Below are positions 1 through 12,093 of a DNA stretch of 64,000 bases, one piece after another. This DNA comes from Nelumbo lutea. Its lineage: Eukaryota; Streptophyta; Magnoliopsida; Proteales; Nelumbonaceae. Location: assembly GCA_022828595.1 (NCBI GenBank), contig JAKGHH010000002.1, positions 81,192,383 through 81,256,382 of the forward strand. The letters run 5' to 3'. Below the pieces are notes generated by a model, which saw nothing but the letters and a program-made list of their open reading frames with translations, searched no databases and was not told the DNA's origin. Positions within the stretch are counted from its first letter, which is position 1. Each line of letters opens with the position of its first letter. A program made the translations under genes and the position numbers.

Positions 1-1512
1 TATTCCAAGGTGTTCCTAAAAACACTAGTCAATCTTTCTCAAAAGTCGACTAGCTAACCCTGTGTTCAATTAAATGGAATTACAATCAATGAATTCTCAT
101 TCTTTCGTTCAAAATGCTCTTTGCATAAACACAAGCCGTTAATACACCTATGAGGAAATCCTACCAATAAGTGATATCTCTACATAATTATTGGTCAAAT
201 AAGTGTTATTAATTCCACCGCACTTATCATCTCTTGATGGATATTATTGATTATAGAATGAATCAATGGTGATCAATCAATGATAAGTAATCAGCACAAA
301 TAACACAATATAGCAAGAACCTCATCGATTTTATTAATGACTAAAAATCAATGCATGATCAGGTATTAATCCCTAACAATAGAAACCTAGGCCCTCATGA
401 TGTAATTAAGAACAAACAAACTACCCTAATTAATTTCAGATCAAACCACTCTTAATGATACAAAGAATACTGCATACAAGAATTGACAGAACCAATTTAG
501 CAATCAAATCATCAAGCTGTACAACCAAAGTGAATTCAGTCTTGGGTTGGCGAAACCCTAATTTACGAGCAGCCTCTCTCAAGTGCAGCCCACCCTATCT
601 ATGAACGGCAATTCCTATATCTCTATTAGGAATTTAATCACTATAGATGAATTAAGTACACAGAATTCACAGGTCATCAATTCAGGTATGAATTATTGCC
701 AACCGAACCATGCAACTTATCTCTAAAATGCATTCTGTCCGTTTTCTTGATTAGATGATCTGATTACCTAAACTCTTTCTCAAGTAATCCAAGTAATCCA
801 AGAAGCAAGAACAATTCGACCAAGATTATTCTATAAATCAAACCCTAATCAAGAATCCCATGACTAAATCACTCTCAATCGGATCTCCTAAAAATTAATT
901 ACAAGTCAGAATTAAAAATCATCATGGTTCGCATAAAGAAAGAAAGAAGAAATATTCAATAGAGAAACCTCAAGAAACCCTAGTCGAATCTAGGTTACCG
1001 AACTACAAAACCAAAGAAGAATACCACTTATGAATCTTTGCATCTATCTTTTATCTCCTTGTTGTGCTCCTTCTCCAATTCGCATTCAGCAGCCTTCTCT
1101 TCTCCCTAGCAATTCTTCTTCTTCAATTTTCTTTTTGGGGTTCGAACCCTAATCCTTTCTTTTCCTTTTCCTTTTATATCTTTCCATTTCAGCCTCTCCT
1201 TCTTCTCTAAAGGCAGCCACCTTTCTCCCCTCTAGGGCAACGAATTGGGCTACTATTCTTGGTGGGCCAAACTGCTATTCTCTTAATTTTCAGCTGAGTC
1301 TTGCTTCTATGTGGGCCGAAGTGCTGCCCTTTTCACCCTATACTGTCCCAAATTGGCCCAGAACCTTCATCTTTGGCGATTAGTTAACTAAAAAGTGACA
1401 AAACATCTGAATGCATTAAATTGACTCATAAAAACCCAAATTAACCATAGAAACTCAACAATTAAGCCTAAAAACACCTCAGGTTCTTATGAATAACCTA
1501 AGCTTATGATGG
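1..1512. other. AT-rich non-coding stretch, possible minus-strand LTR
   Basis: No reading frame of interest is visible. Read on the minus strand the stretch has a GATATAAAAGG TATA-like box (plus-strand 1172-1180) followed by a purine-rich leader and then AT-rich DNA, which resembles the U3-R-U5 layout of a plant gypsy LTR. No LTR end, PBS or target-site duplication could be fixed, and no second copy lies in the window. The Copia sequence to its right begins abruptly at about 1513, so the left part of that element was lost here. The LTR reading is an inference with low confidence. Confidence 0.3.
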
Positions 1513-2788
1513 TTCTGTGTGTAGATGACATTCTACTAATTGGGAATGATGTAGGAATGTTAACTACGATGAAAATATGGCTTTCACAACAATTCTCCAT
1601 GAAAGATCTTGGAGAAGCCTCCTACATACTGGATCTTTGACTCTATAGAGAAAGATCGAAGAGGATAATAGGATTATCCCAATTTTCTTACATTGACAAA
1701 ATAGTTAAGAGATACAACATGGAGAACTCCAAGAAAGGAAATGTTTCTTTTAGGCACGGAGTCACTCTCTCCAGTGATTTGTCTCCCAAGACTCCTGAAG
1801 AGATTGAGGGCATGAATGATGTAGGAATGTTAACTACGATGAAAATATGGCTTTCACAACAATTCTCCATGAAAGATCTTGGAGAAGCCTCCTACATACT
1901 GGGTCTTTGACTCTATAGAGAAAGATCGAAGAGGATAATAGGATTATCCCAATTCGCTTACATTGACAAAATGGTTAAGAGATACAACATGGAGAACTCC
2001 AAGAAAGGAAATGTTTCTTTCAGGCACAGAGTCACTCTCTCCAGTGATTTGTCTCCCAAGACTCTCAAAGAGATTGAGGGCATGAAAGAGGTTCCCTATG
2101 CCTTAGCCGTAGGGAGTATCATTTATGCCATGCTGTGCACTCGTCCTGACATTTTTTAGGCAGTGAGTGTGGTAAGCAGATACCAATCTAACCCAGGGCC
2201 AGAGCATTGGTCTGCTATGAAAAACATATTAAAATACCTTCGAAGGACAAAAGAATTTTGTCTAGTATTTAATGGTAGTTCACTACAGATCCAGGGGTAT
2301 ACTGATGTCGATTTCCAGTTAGATTCAAATGGTAGAAAGTCTACATCTGGTTATATCTTCATGATAGGATCATGCGATGTTTGCTAGAGAAGCAGTAAAC
2401 AGGGGTCCATGATGGATTCCACAACCGAAGTCGAATACATTACCGCAAGTGAAGCTACCAAAGAAGCCATATGGATGAAGAAGTTCATTCAAGAGTTGGG
2501 AGTAGTTCCATCCAGCACATCACCCATTCCATTGTTGTGTGACAACACTAGAGCCATTGCTCAGGCTAAGGAGCCATGAGCCCACTCAAAGTCAAAGCAC
2601 ATTGAGAGGAAGTTTCATGTTCTGTGGGAGATAGTTGGAAGAGGGGACATCTTGATTCAGAAGGTAGCATCAGCGAAAAATGTAGTAGATCCATAGACTA
2701 AACTACTAACACAGAAAGTGTATGAGAAACACGTGGAAAGCGTGGGACTTCGGCTTATACCCGATTGGAACTAAGTACAAATGGGAGC
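1513..2788 (+). pseudogene. Copia pol remnant, RT end to RNase H
   Basis: This is the 3' part of a Ty1/copia polyprotein. It starts inside RT at the catalytic box (CVDD, normally YVDD) and runs through the RT-RNase H connection to RNase H (motif around KSTSGYIF at 2338-2361 and DSTTEVEY near 2415). It would copy element RNA into DNA. In-frame stops occur at 1638-1640, 1908-1910, 2157-2159, 2385-2387, 2577-2579 and 2694-2696, so it is dead. A 270-bp segment is present twice in tandem. The 5' end is truncated at non-Copia DNA and the 3' end meets a purine-rich tract (ATGGGAGC) and the LTR at 2789. Confidence 0.9.
1544..2083 (+). repeat. 270-bp in-frame tandem duplication inside Copia RT
   Basis: Unit 1 is 1544-1813 and unit 2 is 1814-2083, with a period of exactly 270 bp (90 codons). 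GTAGGAATGTTAACTACGAT at 1551 recurs at 1821, and AGATTGAGGG at 1801 recurs at 2071. Both units carry the same TGA after the YILGL/YILDL motif, so the stop was present before the duplication. The units differ at only a few positions. No other Copia copy in the window has it. Confidence 0.95.
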
Positions 2789-3404
2789 TATTAGACAATA
2801 TATGCCCTTAGCTCCAATCAAAATGATGTACATTATGAAATTTAATGTAAATGAATAAAGTACATATTTGACTCATGTTATTATGGTGTATTTTTGTGTA
2901 ATACCTAAAACTGGACACATATGAGACTCGTAGATAGATCTAGGGAGATTTATCTTGCCAAGGCTGACACTGATGTGCTACAAAGTTGGTTGGAGTGACT
3001 TGTCTCAGCTACCAGGATGAGACTTGAGGTACATGCAGCGTGGGTTTTCTTGAAACCCTGAACTGGACCAGAATTCTAGTATTGCCCTGGACCTTGGAGA
3101 TAGATGGGCAAAACTATAATGTTACACCTAATCCCTAGACTTGATTATGATACTACACTAGGTGTTGGATTGGGCTATTTTTGATATGCCAATCATTGAA
3201 ATCCTTAGAGGGGGTCAAAACTTGGGTATGTTGAGACAGTTCGAGAATTCATCTGAGTGGGTGATCATAGTGACAGGATCAGCCCCTTTATCGAACAAAG
3301 TGAATGATCGGGGATGCACTCTCTCTGATGGAAACCTAAACTACCACTGACAGTTGATTTCAACCATCAAAATTTGTTTTACAAAATATATTTATATAGA
3401 GATA

Positions 3405-3438
<34 letters not shown>

Positions 3439-4704
3439 GGTTTCAAAATATTTGCAAAAGGTTTTAATTCCTAGGATCCATGTGAGTAGAGAGTGCAGCA
3501 CTATACCTTGCAGCCGAGGGAGAGGTCCTCTCTTGTCAGGTAGTGTTTGATCGTTATGTGCTAAGTGGTTAAGTGTAAGACCATTGAGGGTAATACCTGA
3601 TGGGATAATCTTGCATTTGCCCACTGTCCTTGGGTTTTTATATGGTGGCTTGACCCAAGGTCCATTTAGTGTAAATGTTGGGCCCATTAAGAGATCATGG
3701 TGACAGACTCAGGGGTTCACTCTCTCCTACAGTGAATTCGAGCAGGCCTTGAAACAAAGGTAGGGCTGAACCGATGTGGCTGATGTGTAGATCAATGTTT
3801 GGGTCCCACACCATACAATGATAACCAACTGGGCAACAGATTGAGGGGCTAGTGAGCAGATAGACTTAATGGGCCTAAAGCCCAATTAGAACTGGCTTAA
3901 TAAGGTTAATTAAAAGAGGGGGGTTCTGGAATTTAGTTCAGCAGATAGGATAAGGGATTATCCCTATCCACTCAAAGAGTCCAGATCCAAATAAAGATTT
4001 GGATCAGGAAACTCCTAATTAGATTAGGAAAGCTGATCTTTATCTACAAATAAGATAAGGGATTATCCTTATCTCCTAAAGATAGTCCAGATCCAAATAA
4101 AAAATTTGGATTAGGAAACTCCTAATGAGATTAGGAGATCCTCTCTTTAAGGCTATAAATAGAAGAGCAGGGTGAAACTCCATCTCATCTCATAGACTGC
4201 TAAATTACAGAGACACACAACACAGTTTGACTACATTGTCTTCTTCTGTCTTGCTCTTGCCGTCCTACCAGTTCAATCTCCACCAGTGGGAGTGATCAAG
4301 AACAATTCTTGACATTTCCTTTTGGTAGAAAAGGAAATCCAAAGTCGTGCTCATCTTCCCTCCTTCATATTCTTGCTGAAGAATTTGGTTCTTACTAAAG
4401 AATCGTCCTATTGATTCTACTTCACCACACACTGTGTCATCTTTTGTGGAAGCACTCTTTGGTTCTCTCCTTGGGCATGAACACTTTCGTTGGAAGTTAC
4501 TATTACTCCGTATCAGGTATATCCCTCTCCTCCCATATGGTTTCAGATCTGGTCCAGTTTGGTTTCAAGATTGATCCTTGAAAATGCAGTTTTCTAAAAT
4601 AGGGAATGTGATTCCCACATGGGAGAGAGAGAAAATTTTTTGAAATTTTGCCTAACCTTCCTGCAGGGTTCGGCCATCCATATGATGGATTTCTCATCCC
4701 TTCA
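2789..4704 (+). repeat. Copia family LTR (3' LTR of the truncated element)
   Basis: Full-length LTR of the main Copia family. It begins TATTAGACAATATATGCCC (first TG mutated to TA) and ends CTCATCCCTTCA. A TATA box (TATAAAT) lies at 4154-4160, preceded by two copies of a ~105-bp U3 unit rich in short palindromes. An (AT)n run lies at 3408-3434. The next bases (4705) are another Copia pol, so this element had inserted into that pol; the left flank is lost, so no target-site duplication can be shown. Confidence 0.9.
3408..3434. repeat. (AT)n microsatellite in Copia LTR
   Basis: An uninterrupted AT dinucleotide run. Other LTR copies have only a short ATATATAT at the equivalent place (for example 9575-9587), so the run expanded in this copy. 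Confidence 0.9.
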
Positions 4705-5145
4705 TAAGGCACTTGATGATTTGGGTTTTTGTGACACATGTTAAAAGAACAATTGCTGACAAATTGGAATCCAAAACTAGTCGTTGCCTATTTGTGGACT
4801 ACCCCAAAATCTTTGTAGAATACCTATTCTATGACCCAAGAAAGCAAAAGGTGTTTTGTAATTGAAATGCCTATTTCTTGGAGAAGATTACATCCTGGAC
4901 AATCATTGTCAATAAATTGTTTTTGATGAGGGAAGCTAAGGAGTAGTGGGAGATGTCCCACACGTTCTAGATAACCCCCAACTTAGAAGGTATACCCGGG
5001 TTTCTAGGCCTCCAGTTCATTGCGGCTATTATCAAGAAAGTTACTTGATGGAAGCCATGATTAGTGAGAAAGATCCCCTAACTTATACAAAAGCTATGTT
5101 GGACATATATTCCTTGAAGTGGGTAGATGCCATGAAAGCCAAGAT
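4705..5145 (+). pseudogene. Copia pol remnant, integrase C-terminus to RT start
   Basis: Starts directly after the LTR at 4704, in the conserved stretch that follows the integrase catalytic core (compare 16391 and 62300). It runs through the linker to the first RT residues (LKWVDAMKAK near 5113-5142). Frameshifts and stops break it. The reading resumes at 7059 after a solo LTR. The integrase DDE residues are not in this piece. Confidence 0.85.
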
Positions 5146-7058
5146 TGAAGGGATAGGAAATCCATCACATGGACACCCAAAGATTGTGGAATAAGGGGGC
5201 GAATTTCAAAAATTTTTCTCTCCCTTCAACTGGGAATCGAATTCCCTATTTAGAAAATCATATTTTCAAGGATCATTCTTGAACCATAAACTAAACCAGA
5301 ACTGAACGAAAAAGAGTAGGGAGAGATAATACCTGATATGGAGAAGCAGTATCTCCCAATGGAGGTGTTCACGCCCAAGGAAGGATCCAAAATCTGCTCC
5401 CACTGAAGATGGCGTAGTGTAGGGTGGAGTAGAATCAGCAGTGTTCTTCCAAAAGAACTTGACCATTCATAAGAATCAACTGGATGGCTTGTGACCATTC
5501 ATAAGAATTTCTCCCAAGAATTGGAGATCAAACTGCTGTAGGCGGTGGCTGCAGGAAGGAGGCGGCAAGAGAGTATTTGCAGGGTGTAGAATTCTCTCTT
5601 CTAGTAATCTCAGTTCTAAAGACAAAGATCTCTGGATTGCATTGCATGTCTAAAGGCTGCCGCCCCCTCTTCCTTTTATAGACTTAAAGGGAACAACTCC
5701 TAATCCCATTAGGAGTTTCTAACCCAAATCATATTTGGATTGGAAGTCCATTTAAATGATAAGGGATAACCCTTATCTTATCTGCAGATTAGATCAACCA
5801 TCTCCTAATCTAATTAGGAGGTTTCCATATCAAAATCTCATTTAGATCTTGGACTCTCGAAGTGGATAGTGTCTGGGCCCAATCCTATCAGCTGATCCAT
5901 CTCAGAATTCACCCCTTAAGTGACTAATCAAATTAACCTAGTTCAAAATGGGCTTAAGGCCCATTTAAGGTTATGTATTCATTTAGCCTTCCAAACTGCT
6001 GCCCAGTTGGGCTTCCTTGTATGGCATGGGACCCAAACATTGATCTACACATCAGCCACATGTGTTCAGCCCAGCATTTGTTACAAGGCCTGGCCAAATA
6101 CACTGTTACGGACAGTGCACCCCCTGAAACCCAACAGATGGGCTCTAAGGGCCCAACACTTACCCTAAGTGGTCCCTGGGCCAAGCCACCATGTAACACC
6201 CAGGGACTGTGGGCAGATGCAAGATTAAGCCCATCAGGTATTATCCTCAATGGTCTTACACTTAACCTCTCAGCCCATAATGATCATACACTGCCCGACG
6301 AGAGAGGACCTCTCCCTCGGCTGCAAGGAATAATGTTGCACTCTCTCTTGTATGGATCCCGGGAATTAAAACCTTTTGCAAATCATTTCAAAACCATAAT
6401 ATATATACTTTTGTATCTCATATAAAATATATTTTGCAAAAACAAATCTCAACGATTGAAATTGGCTGCCGGCAGTCTTGGTTTCCATCAGCGAGAGTGC
6501 ATCCCCGATCATTACCTTTGTCCGACAAAGGGGCTGATCCTATCACTATGATCACCCACTCAGATAAATTCTCAGACTATCCCAACATACCCAGGTTTTG
6601 ACCCCTGCTAAGGATCTCACTGATTGGTACATCAAAGATAACCCAATCCGACACCTAGTGCAGCATCATAATCGAGTCTAGGGGTCGGGTGTAACTTTCT
6701 AGTTTTGCCCATCAATCTCCAAGGTCCAGGGCAATACTGGAAATCTGGTCTAGTTCAAAGATTTAATTAATCCTACACTGTATGTACCTAGGGTCTCACC
6801 CCGGTAGCTGAGACAAGCCACCCTAACCGACTTGGTGGCATCACAGTGTCAGCCTTGTCAGGATAGGTCTCCCCAAACCGACCCACTAGCTGTGAACATT
6901 CTAAACTAACACGAGTCTCATTAAGTGTCCAGTTTAAGGGTATTACATAAAAACATACCAAGGGAACATGAATCAAATATGCACTTTTATTCATTTACAA
7001 TAAACTCATAAGGTACATCATTTTGATTGAAGCTAAGGGCATACAAAACTATCTAACA
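5146..7058 (-). repeat. Copia solo LTR, minus strand, TSD AAGAT
   Basis: On the minus strand it runs from TGTTAGATAG (7058) to ATCCCTTCA (5146), 1,913 bp, with TATAAAA at plus-strand 5674-5680. It is flanked by a perfect 5-bp target-site duplication, AAGAT at 5141-5145 and 7059-7063, and the Copia pol reads through once the LTR and one repeat are left out. There is no internal sequence, so the full element was removed by LTR-LTR recombination (inference from the solo structure). Confidence 0.95.
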
Positions 7059-7063
7059 AAGAT

Positions 7064-8569
7064 GGACTCAATGGAAACCACCAAGTTTTGGACTCTCATA
7101 GACCCTCCCCCTGGGGTGAAAGCAATTAGTTCTAAATGAATCTACAAGCAGAAGAAAGGCCTTTATGGGAAGGTTGAGACCTACAAAGCTTGTCTTGTAG
7201 CCAAAGGGTGCACTTAGAAAGAGGGAATCGATTATGAGAAAACCTTTTCGCTAGTGACCATGCTTAAATCCACATGGATCCTGCTAGCTGTAGCAACACA
7301 CTATGACTATGAGATTTGGCATATGGATGTTGAAACCACATTCCTGAATGGAGATCTTACTGAAGATAATCTATATGTAGCAACCACAAGGATTTATTAT
7401 TGCTGGTCAGGACCACATGGTGTGTAAACTTAACTAATCCATTTATGGACTTAAGAAAGCTTCAAGAACATCCAATTTGACTCTATCGTCAAATAGTTTA
7501 ACTTTGATCAGGATCCAGACGAGACCTGTGTTTATAGTAAATTAGTGGGAGATAAGGTTACATTCTTAATTCTGTATGTAGATGACATCTTACTCATTGG
7601 GAATGATGTAGGAATGTTGACTATGGCAAAGGTATGGCTTTCGCAACAATTCTCCATAAAAGATCTTGGAGAGGTCTCAAACATCTTGGGACTTCGACTC
7701 TATAGAGATAGATTGAAGAGGATAACAGAATTATCCCAAGCTACTTACATTAACAAGATTGACAAAAGATACAACATGGAGAATTCCAAGAAGGGATTTG
7801 TCCCATTTAGACAAGGAGTCACTCTCTCCAAGGGTATGTCTCCCAAGACTCCCAAGGAGACTGTGGGCATTAGAGAGGTTCCCTATGCCTTAGCCATAGG
7901 GAGCATCATGTATGCCAGGTTGTCCACTCAGCCAGACTTTGCTTGGGTTGTGAGTATAGTAAGTAGATACCAGTCAAACCCAGGACATGAGCACTGGACA
8001 ATTGTAAAGAACATACTCAAATACCTTGGAAGGACAAATGAGTCTGGTATTCGATGGTATTTCACTACAGATCCTAGGGTATACCGATGCTGAGTTCTAG
8101 TCAGACCCAGATGATAGAAAGTCTACATCTGGTTATATCTTCACGATGGGGTCCTATGTAGTTAGTTGGAAAAGTAGCAAACGAGGGTCCACAACAGATT
8201 CCACAACTAAGGCTGAATACATTGCCGCAACAAAAGCTACCAAGGAAGCAGTATAGATGAAGAAGTTCATCCTCAAATTAGGAACAGTTCCATCCAGTAC
8301 ATCACCCATTCCACTGTTGTGTGACAAAACTGGAGCTATTGCTCAAGCAAAAGAGCCAAGAGTCCACTCAAAGTGAAAGCACTTCGAAAGGAAGTACCAT
8401 GTACTACGGGAGATTGCTGGTAAAGGGGATGTCCGAATTTAGAAGGTAGCATCAGCAAAAAATGTAGCAGACTCATTAACAAAGCCATTTAGACAAAAAG
8501 TGTTTGAGAAATATGTGGACAGTATGGGACTCCGGCTTGTATTGATTGGACCTAAGTGCAAGTGGGAGC
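7064..8569 (+). pseudogene. Copia pol remnant, RT and RNase H
   Basis: Continuation of the pol interrupted at 5145. RT begins with the MDSM and WTLIDPP motifs, followed by the KARLVAKG-like region, here with stops. The catalytic box YVDD is intact at about 7576-7587. The longest open piece is 7545-8093 (RT palm, thumb and connection). After 8093 RNase H continues in another frame with several stops. The 3' end has the polypurine tract AAGTGGGAGC before the LTR at 8570. It is inactive. Confidence 0.9.
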
Positions 8570-8933
8570 TGTTAGACAGTGTATGCCCTTATCTCCAATC
8601 AGATTGATGTACATTAAACATTTATTGTAAATGAATATTGTACATAGTTGATTCATGTTATACTTGGTGTGCTTCTATGTAGTTACCTTTAAACTGAACA
8701 ATTATGATATTTGTGTTAGTTTAGAATGTTCTCAACCATTGGACAAACCTAGGAGGTTTATCCTACCAAGGCTGACACTAATGTGCTGCCAAGTTAGTTG
8801 GGGTGGCTTGTTCAATTGCCAGGGTTAGACTTGAAGTACATGTATTGTGTGTTTGCTTAAAACATTGAACCAGGCCATTTTCCAGTTATGTCTTGGACCT
8901 TGGAGACTGGTGGGCAGAACTGGTGAGTAGAAC
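8570..8933 (+). repeat. Copia 3' LTR, truncated after ~360 bp
   Basis: Begins TGTTAGACAGTGTATGCCC right after the polypurine tract of the pol above. It follows the family LTR to the segment with GGACCTTGGAGA and is cut at 8933, where a second LTR starts. It is more diverged from the others, in line with an older host element. The rest of this LTR is not seen downstream. Confidence 0.85.
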
Positions 8934-10850
8934 TATTAGACAGTTTATGCCCTTAGCTCCAATCAGAATGAAGTACCTTATGACATTTAATGTAAATGAA
9001 TAAAGTACATATTTGATTCATGTTATTGTGGTGTGTTTTTGTGTAATACCCTTAAACTGGACACATATGAGACTCATCTTAGTTTAGAATTTTCACAACC
9101 GTTCGATAAATCTGGGGAGATTTATCCTGCCAAGGCTGACACTAATGTGCCGCCAAGTTGGTTGGGGTAGCTTGTCTCAGCTGCTAGGGTGAGACCTGAG
9201 GTACATGCAGCGTGGGTTTTCTTGAAACCCTGAACCAGACCAGAATTCTAGTATTGCCTTGGACCATGGAGATAGATGGGCAAAACTAGAATGTTACACC
9301 TGACCCCTAGACTCGATTATGATACTGCACTAGGTGTCGGATTGAGCCGTCTTTGATATGCCAATCAGTGAGATCCTTAAAGGGGGTCAAAACCTGGGTA
9401 TGTTTGGTCAGTCTGAGAATTCATTTGAGTGGGTGATCATAGTGACAAGATCAGCCCCTTTGTCGGACAAAGTGAATGATTAGGGATGCACTCTCTTTGA
9501 TGGAAACCAAAGTTGTCCGTAGCCAATTTCAACCGTTGAAATTTGTTTTGCAAAATATATTTATATAGAGATATACATATATATATTATGGTTTCAAAAT
9601 GTTTGCAAAAGGTTTTAATTCCCGGGATCCATGTGAGTAGAGAGAGCAGCACTGTTCCTTGCAACCAAGGGAGAGGTCCTCTCTTTTCGGGCAGTGTTTG
9701 ATCATTATGGGCTGAGAGGTTAAGTGTAAGACCATTTAGGGTAATACTTGATGGGCTAATCTTGCATCTGCCTACAGCCCTTGGATTTTTATAAGGTGGC
9801 TAGACCTAGAGACCATTTAGTGTAATTGTTAGGCCCATTAAGAGCCCATGGTGATGGACTCAGGGGTTCGCTATCTCCTACAGTGAATTTGGCCAGGCCT
9901 TGTAATAGAGGCTGGGCTGAAACCATGTAGCTGATGTGTAGATCAATGTTTGAGTCCCACACCATACAAGGGTCAGGCAGAAGTTTGGAGGATAAGTGAG
10001 CACACAAACTTAATGGGCCTAAAACCCAATTCAAACTAGATTAATTAGATTAATTAAAGAGAGGTGGTTCTGGGATTTAGATCAGCAGATAGGATAAGGG
10101 GTAGTCCCTATCCACTCAGAGAGTCTAGATCCAAATAAAGATTTGGATCCGGAAACTCCTAATTAGATTAGGAGGGCTGATCTTTATCTGTAGATAAGAT
10201 AAGGGATTATCCTTATCTCTTAAAAAGAGTCCAGATCCAAATACAAGATTTGGATTAGGAAACTCCTAATGGGATTAGGATAACCTCTCTTTACAGCTAT
10301 AAATAGAGGAGGGTGAACCCCAGTTCACCTAATCAGATTACTGATACATGAGAGAAGACAGCTACAGTTGGACTGATGCCATCTTCTGCTCTTGCCTTCT
10401 CCTATTGCTGCCGCCATAGCCAGTTCGATCTCCACCTGTAGGAGCGATAAAGAAAGGTTCTTGATATCAGTTTTTGGAGAAAAACTGATCTGAAGTCATG
10501 CTCACTCGCCCTCCACCAGAATCTTAGTGAAGAATCAAGTTCTTGCTGAAGAACCACCCTACTAATTCTGCTCCACCCTACGTTGTGTCATCTTTAGTGG
10601 GAGCAGTCTTTGTATCTCCATGGGTGTTAACACCTTTATTGGGAGTTACTATTACTCCGTATTAAGTATTTCCCACTCCTACCTTTTGGTTTTAGATCTA
10701 GTCTGGTTTAGGGTTCAAGATTGATCCTTGAAAATGCAGTTTTTAAAAATAGGGAATGTGATTCCCACATGGGAGAGAGAAATTTTTGAAATTTTGCCAA
10801 ACCTACCTATATGGTTTGGCCATCCATATGATGGATTTCTCATCCCTTCA
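8934..10850 (+). repeat. Copia 5' LTR (third element)
   Basis: Begins TATTAGACAGTTTATGCCC and ends CTCATCCCTTCA; 1,917 bp. The TATA box TATAAATAG is at 10298-10306. A degenerate initiator-tRNA-Met primer binding site follows, which identifies it as a 5' LTR. It inserted into the older LTR at 8570. The five bases before it (AGAAC) do not recur after the 3' LTR at 19531, so the right flank was changed later. Confidence 0.9.
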
Positions 10851-10852
10851 AG

Positions 10853-10865
10853 GGTATTAGAGCCA
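10853..10865 (+). other. Degenerate PBS for initiator tRNA-Met
   Basis: GGTATTAGAGCCA sits two bases after the LTR end, matching the intact TGGTATCAGAGCC at 58591 with a C-to-T change and a lost first base. This is the usual primer site of plant Copia elements. Confidence 0.75.
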
Positions 10866-12093
10866 TGTTCAAATCTTGAACCAAAATTGATTAGATCTAA
10901 AACTGCGCAAAAGGGCAGAAGGCGTTCTACCCAATTTGCGCAGATAAGTGATTTTCTGAGAAATCGGTTCCTAGATTAAGGGCGATTGATTTGAAATTAA
11001 AAATTTTAAATCTGACTTATACCTAGAACTGTTCTTTATATTTATCTTGATTTATGGGTTGTTCGTACGGTGGAGATCGTAATCTTGATTGGCACAAGAA
11101 ATCTACACTTTGCAATTTTTTTTCATTCTGGTCTGTAATTAATTTTTTTTTTATTTTCTAGACTGAATGTATAGGAATTCAATTTGATATAATATTAATA
11201 GAAAATTAGGGTTTTTCTATTTTATTTCAATCCAGATCGAAGTTGATTGTGCAGAAGGAAGGATTTTCACAAATTAGGGTTAGCCCATTTGTGATTTGCA
11301 CTTTGAGAAACTGCAAGCTGCAAACTAACTTCTATTTTGAAAGGTAGCAGGTCTGTGAACTACCTTAGTACTAATTCTTGAATGTATTTTATCAGTAATT
11401 TAATTTCAGATCAATTCTTGAATTAAAAATCAAACCCTAGACCCATTCGTACCAGATTGGACCAAACTGGTTGAACCGAATCTATGGTTCGATGGGGGCT
11501 ATTCTCAGCCCTAAGTTTCCACTCTTGGGTCAAGGAATTGATAGTTAATTGCAAGATCTAATTTGGCCTACACCTATAAAGCCCAATTTTAATGTTTTAA
11601 AACTGCTTAAGACCATTAAATTGCATAAAAGCTATATGGGCCGAACTGCTCTTTGCTATTCAGCCCATATACCTAGATAATATTAATCGGTAATATTATG
11701 AATTATTATGGGCTTTAATAATGGGTTTTACATATATTAATTGATTGGATCAATTTTATCCCTGCATGTGATGTATGGGTGTATGATGTGTAACGTTCAT
11801 GGGCCATAAGTACTTGGCCCATGCTGATACGATAGTGGGTCTTGCGTACACCATGGCTAAATGCACATCATTGCCATGGTGTCCCTAAAGATCATTGGAT
11901 GATCCTCCTTTCATGGTAGGCCCCACACCTCCTCAAGAGGAACCGTGCGGAACCCTAGCCGTTTAGGGCCCACCAAAATCTGGCTTTATGAAAGTTAGTG
12001 GGAGCCACTTTGGTTTGATCTAAATTAAAGTAGGGCGTAACTTTTGTTCCCTCCTAAAATATGAGTGCATGTAATAGGGAGATTCATATGATG
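10866..12093 (+). other. Copia untranslated leader, first part
   Basis: Non-coding leader between PBS and gag, alignable by eye with 58604-59850. It contains T-rich runs and no convincing ORF. It is interrupted at 12093 by a solo LTR and continues at 14024. Confidence 0.8.

Noticed and set aside
5954..6425. Frames of about 100-150 codons in the Copia LTRs (also 46700-47149, 57147-57488)
   Set aside because: They lie inside LTRs, differ between copies by indels and code for nothing recognisable; chance frames in GC-richer U3/R.
8908..8933. Near-repeat TGGTGGGCAGAAC / TGGTGAGTAGAAC before the LTR at 8934, considered as a target duplication
   Set aside because: Both copies are on the same side of the inserted LTR and the sequence does not recur after the 3' LTR at 19531.
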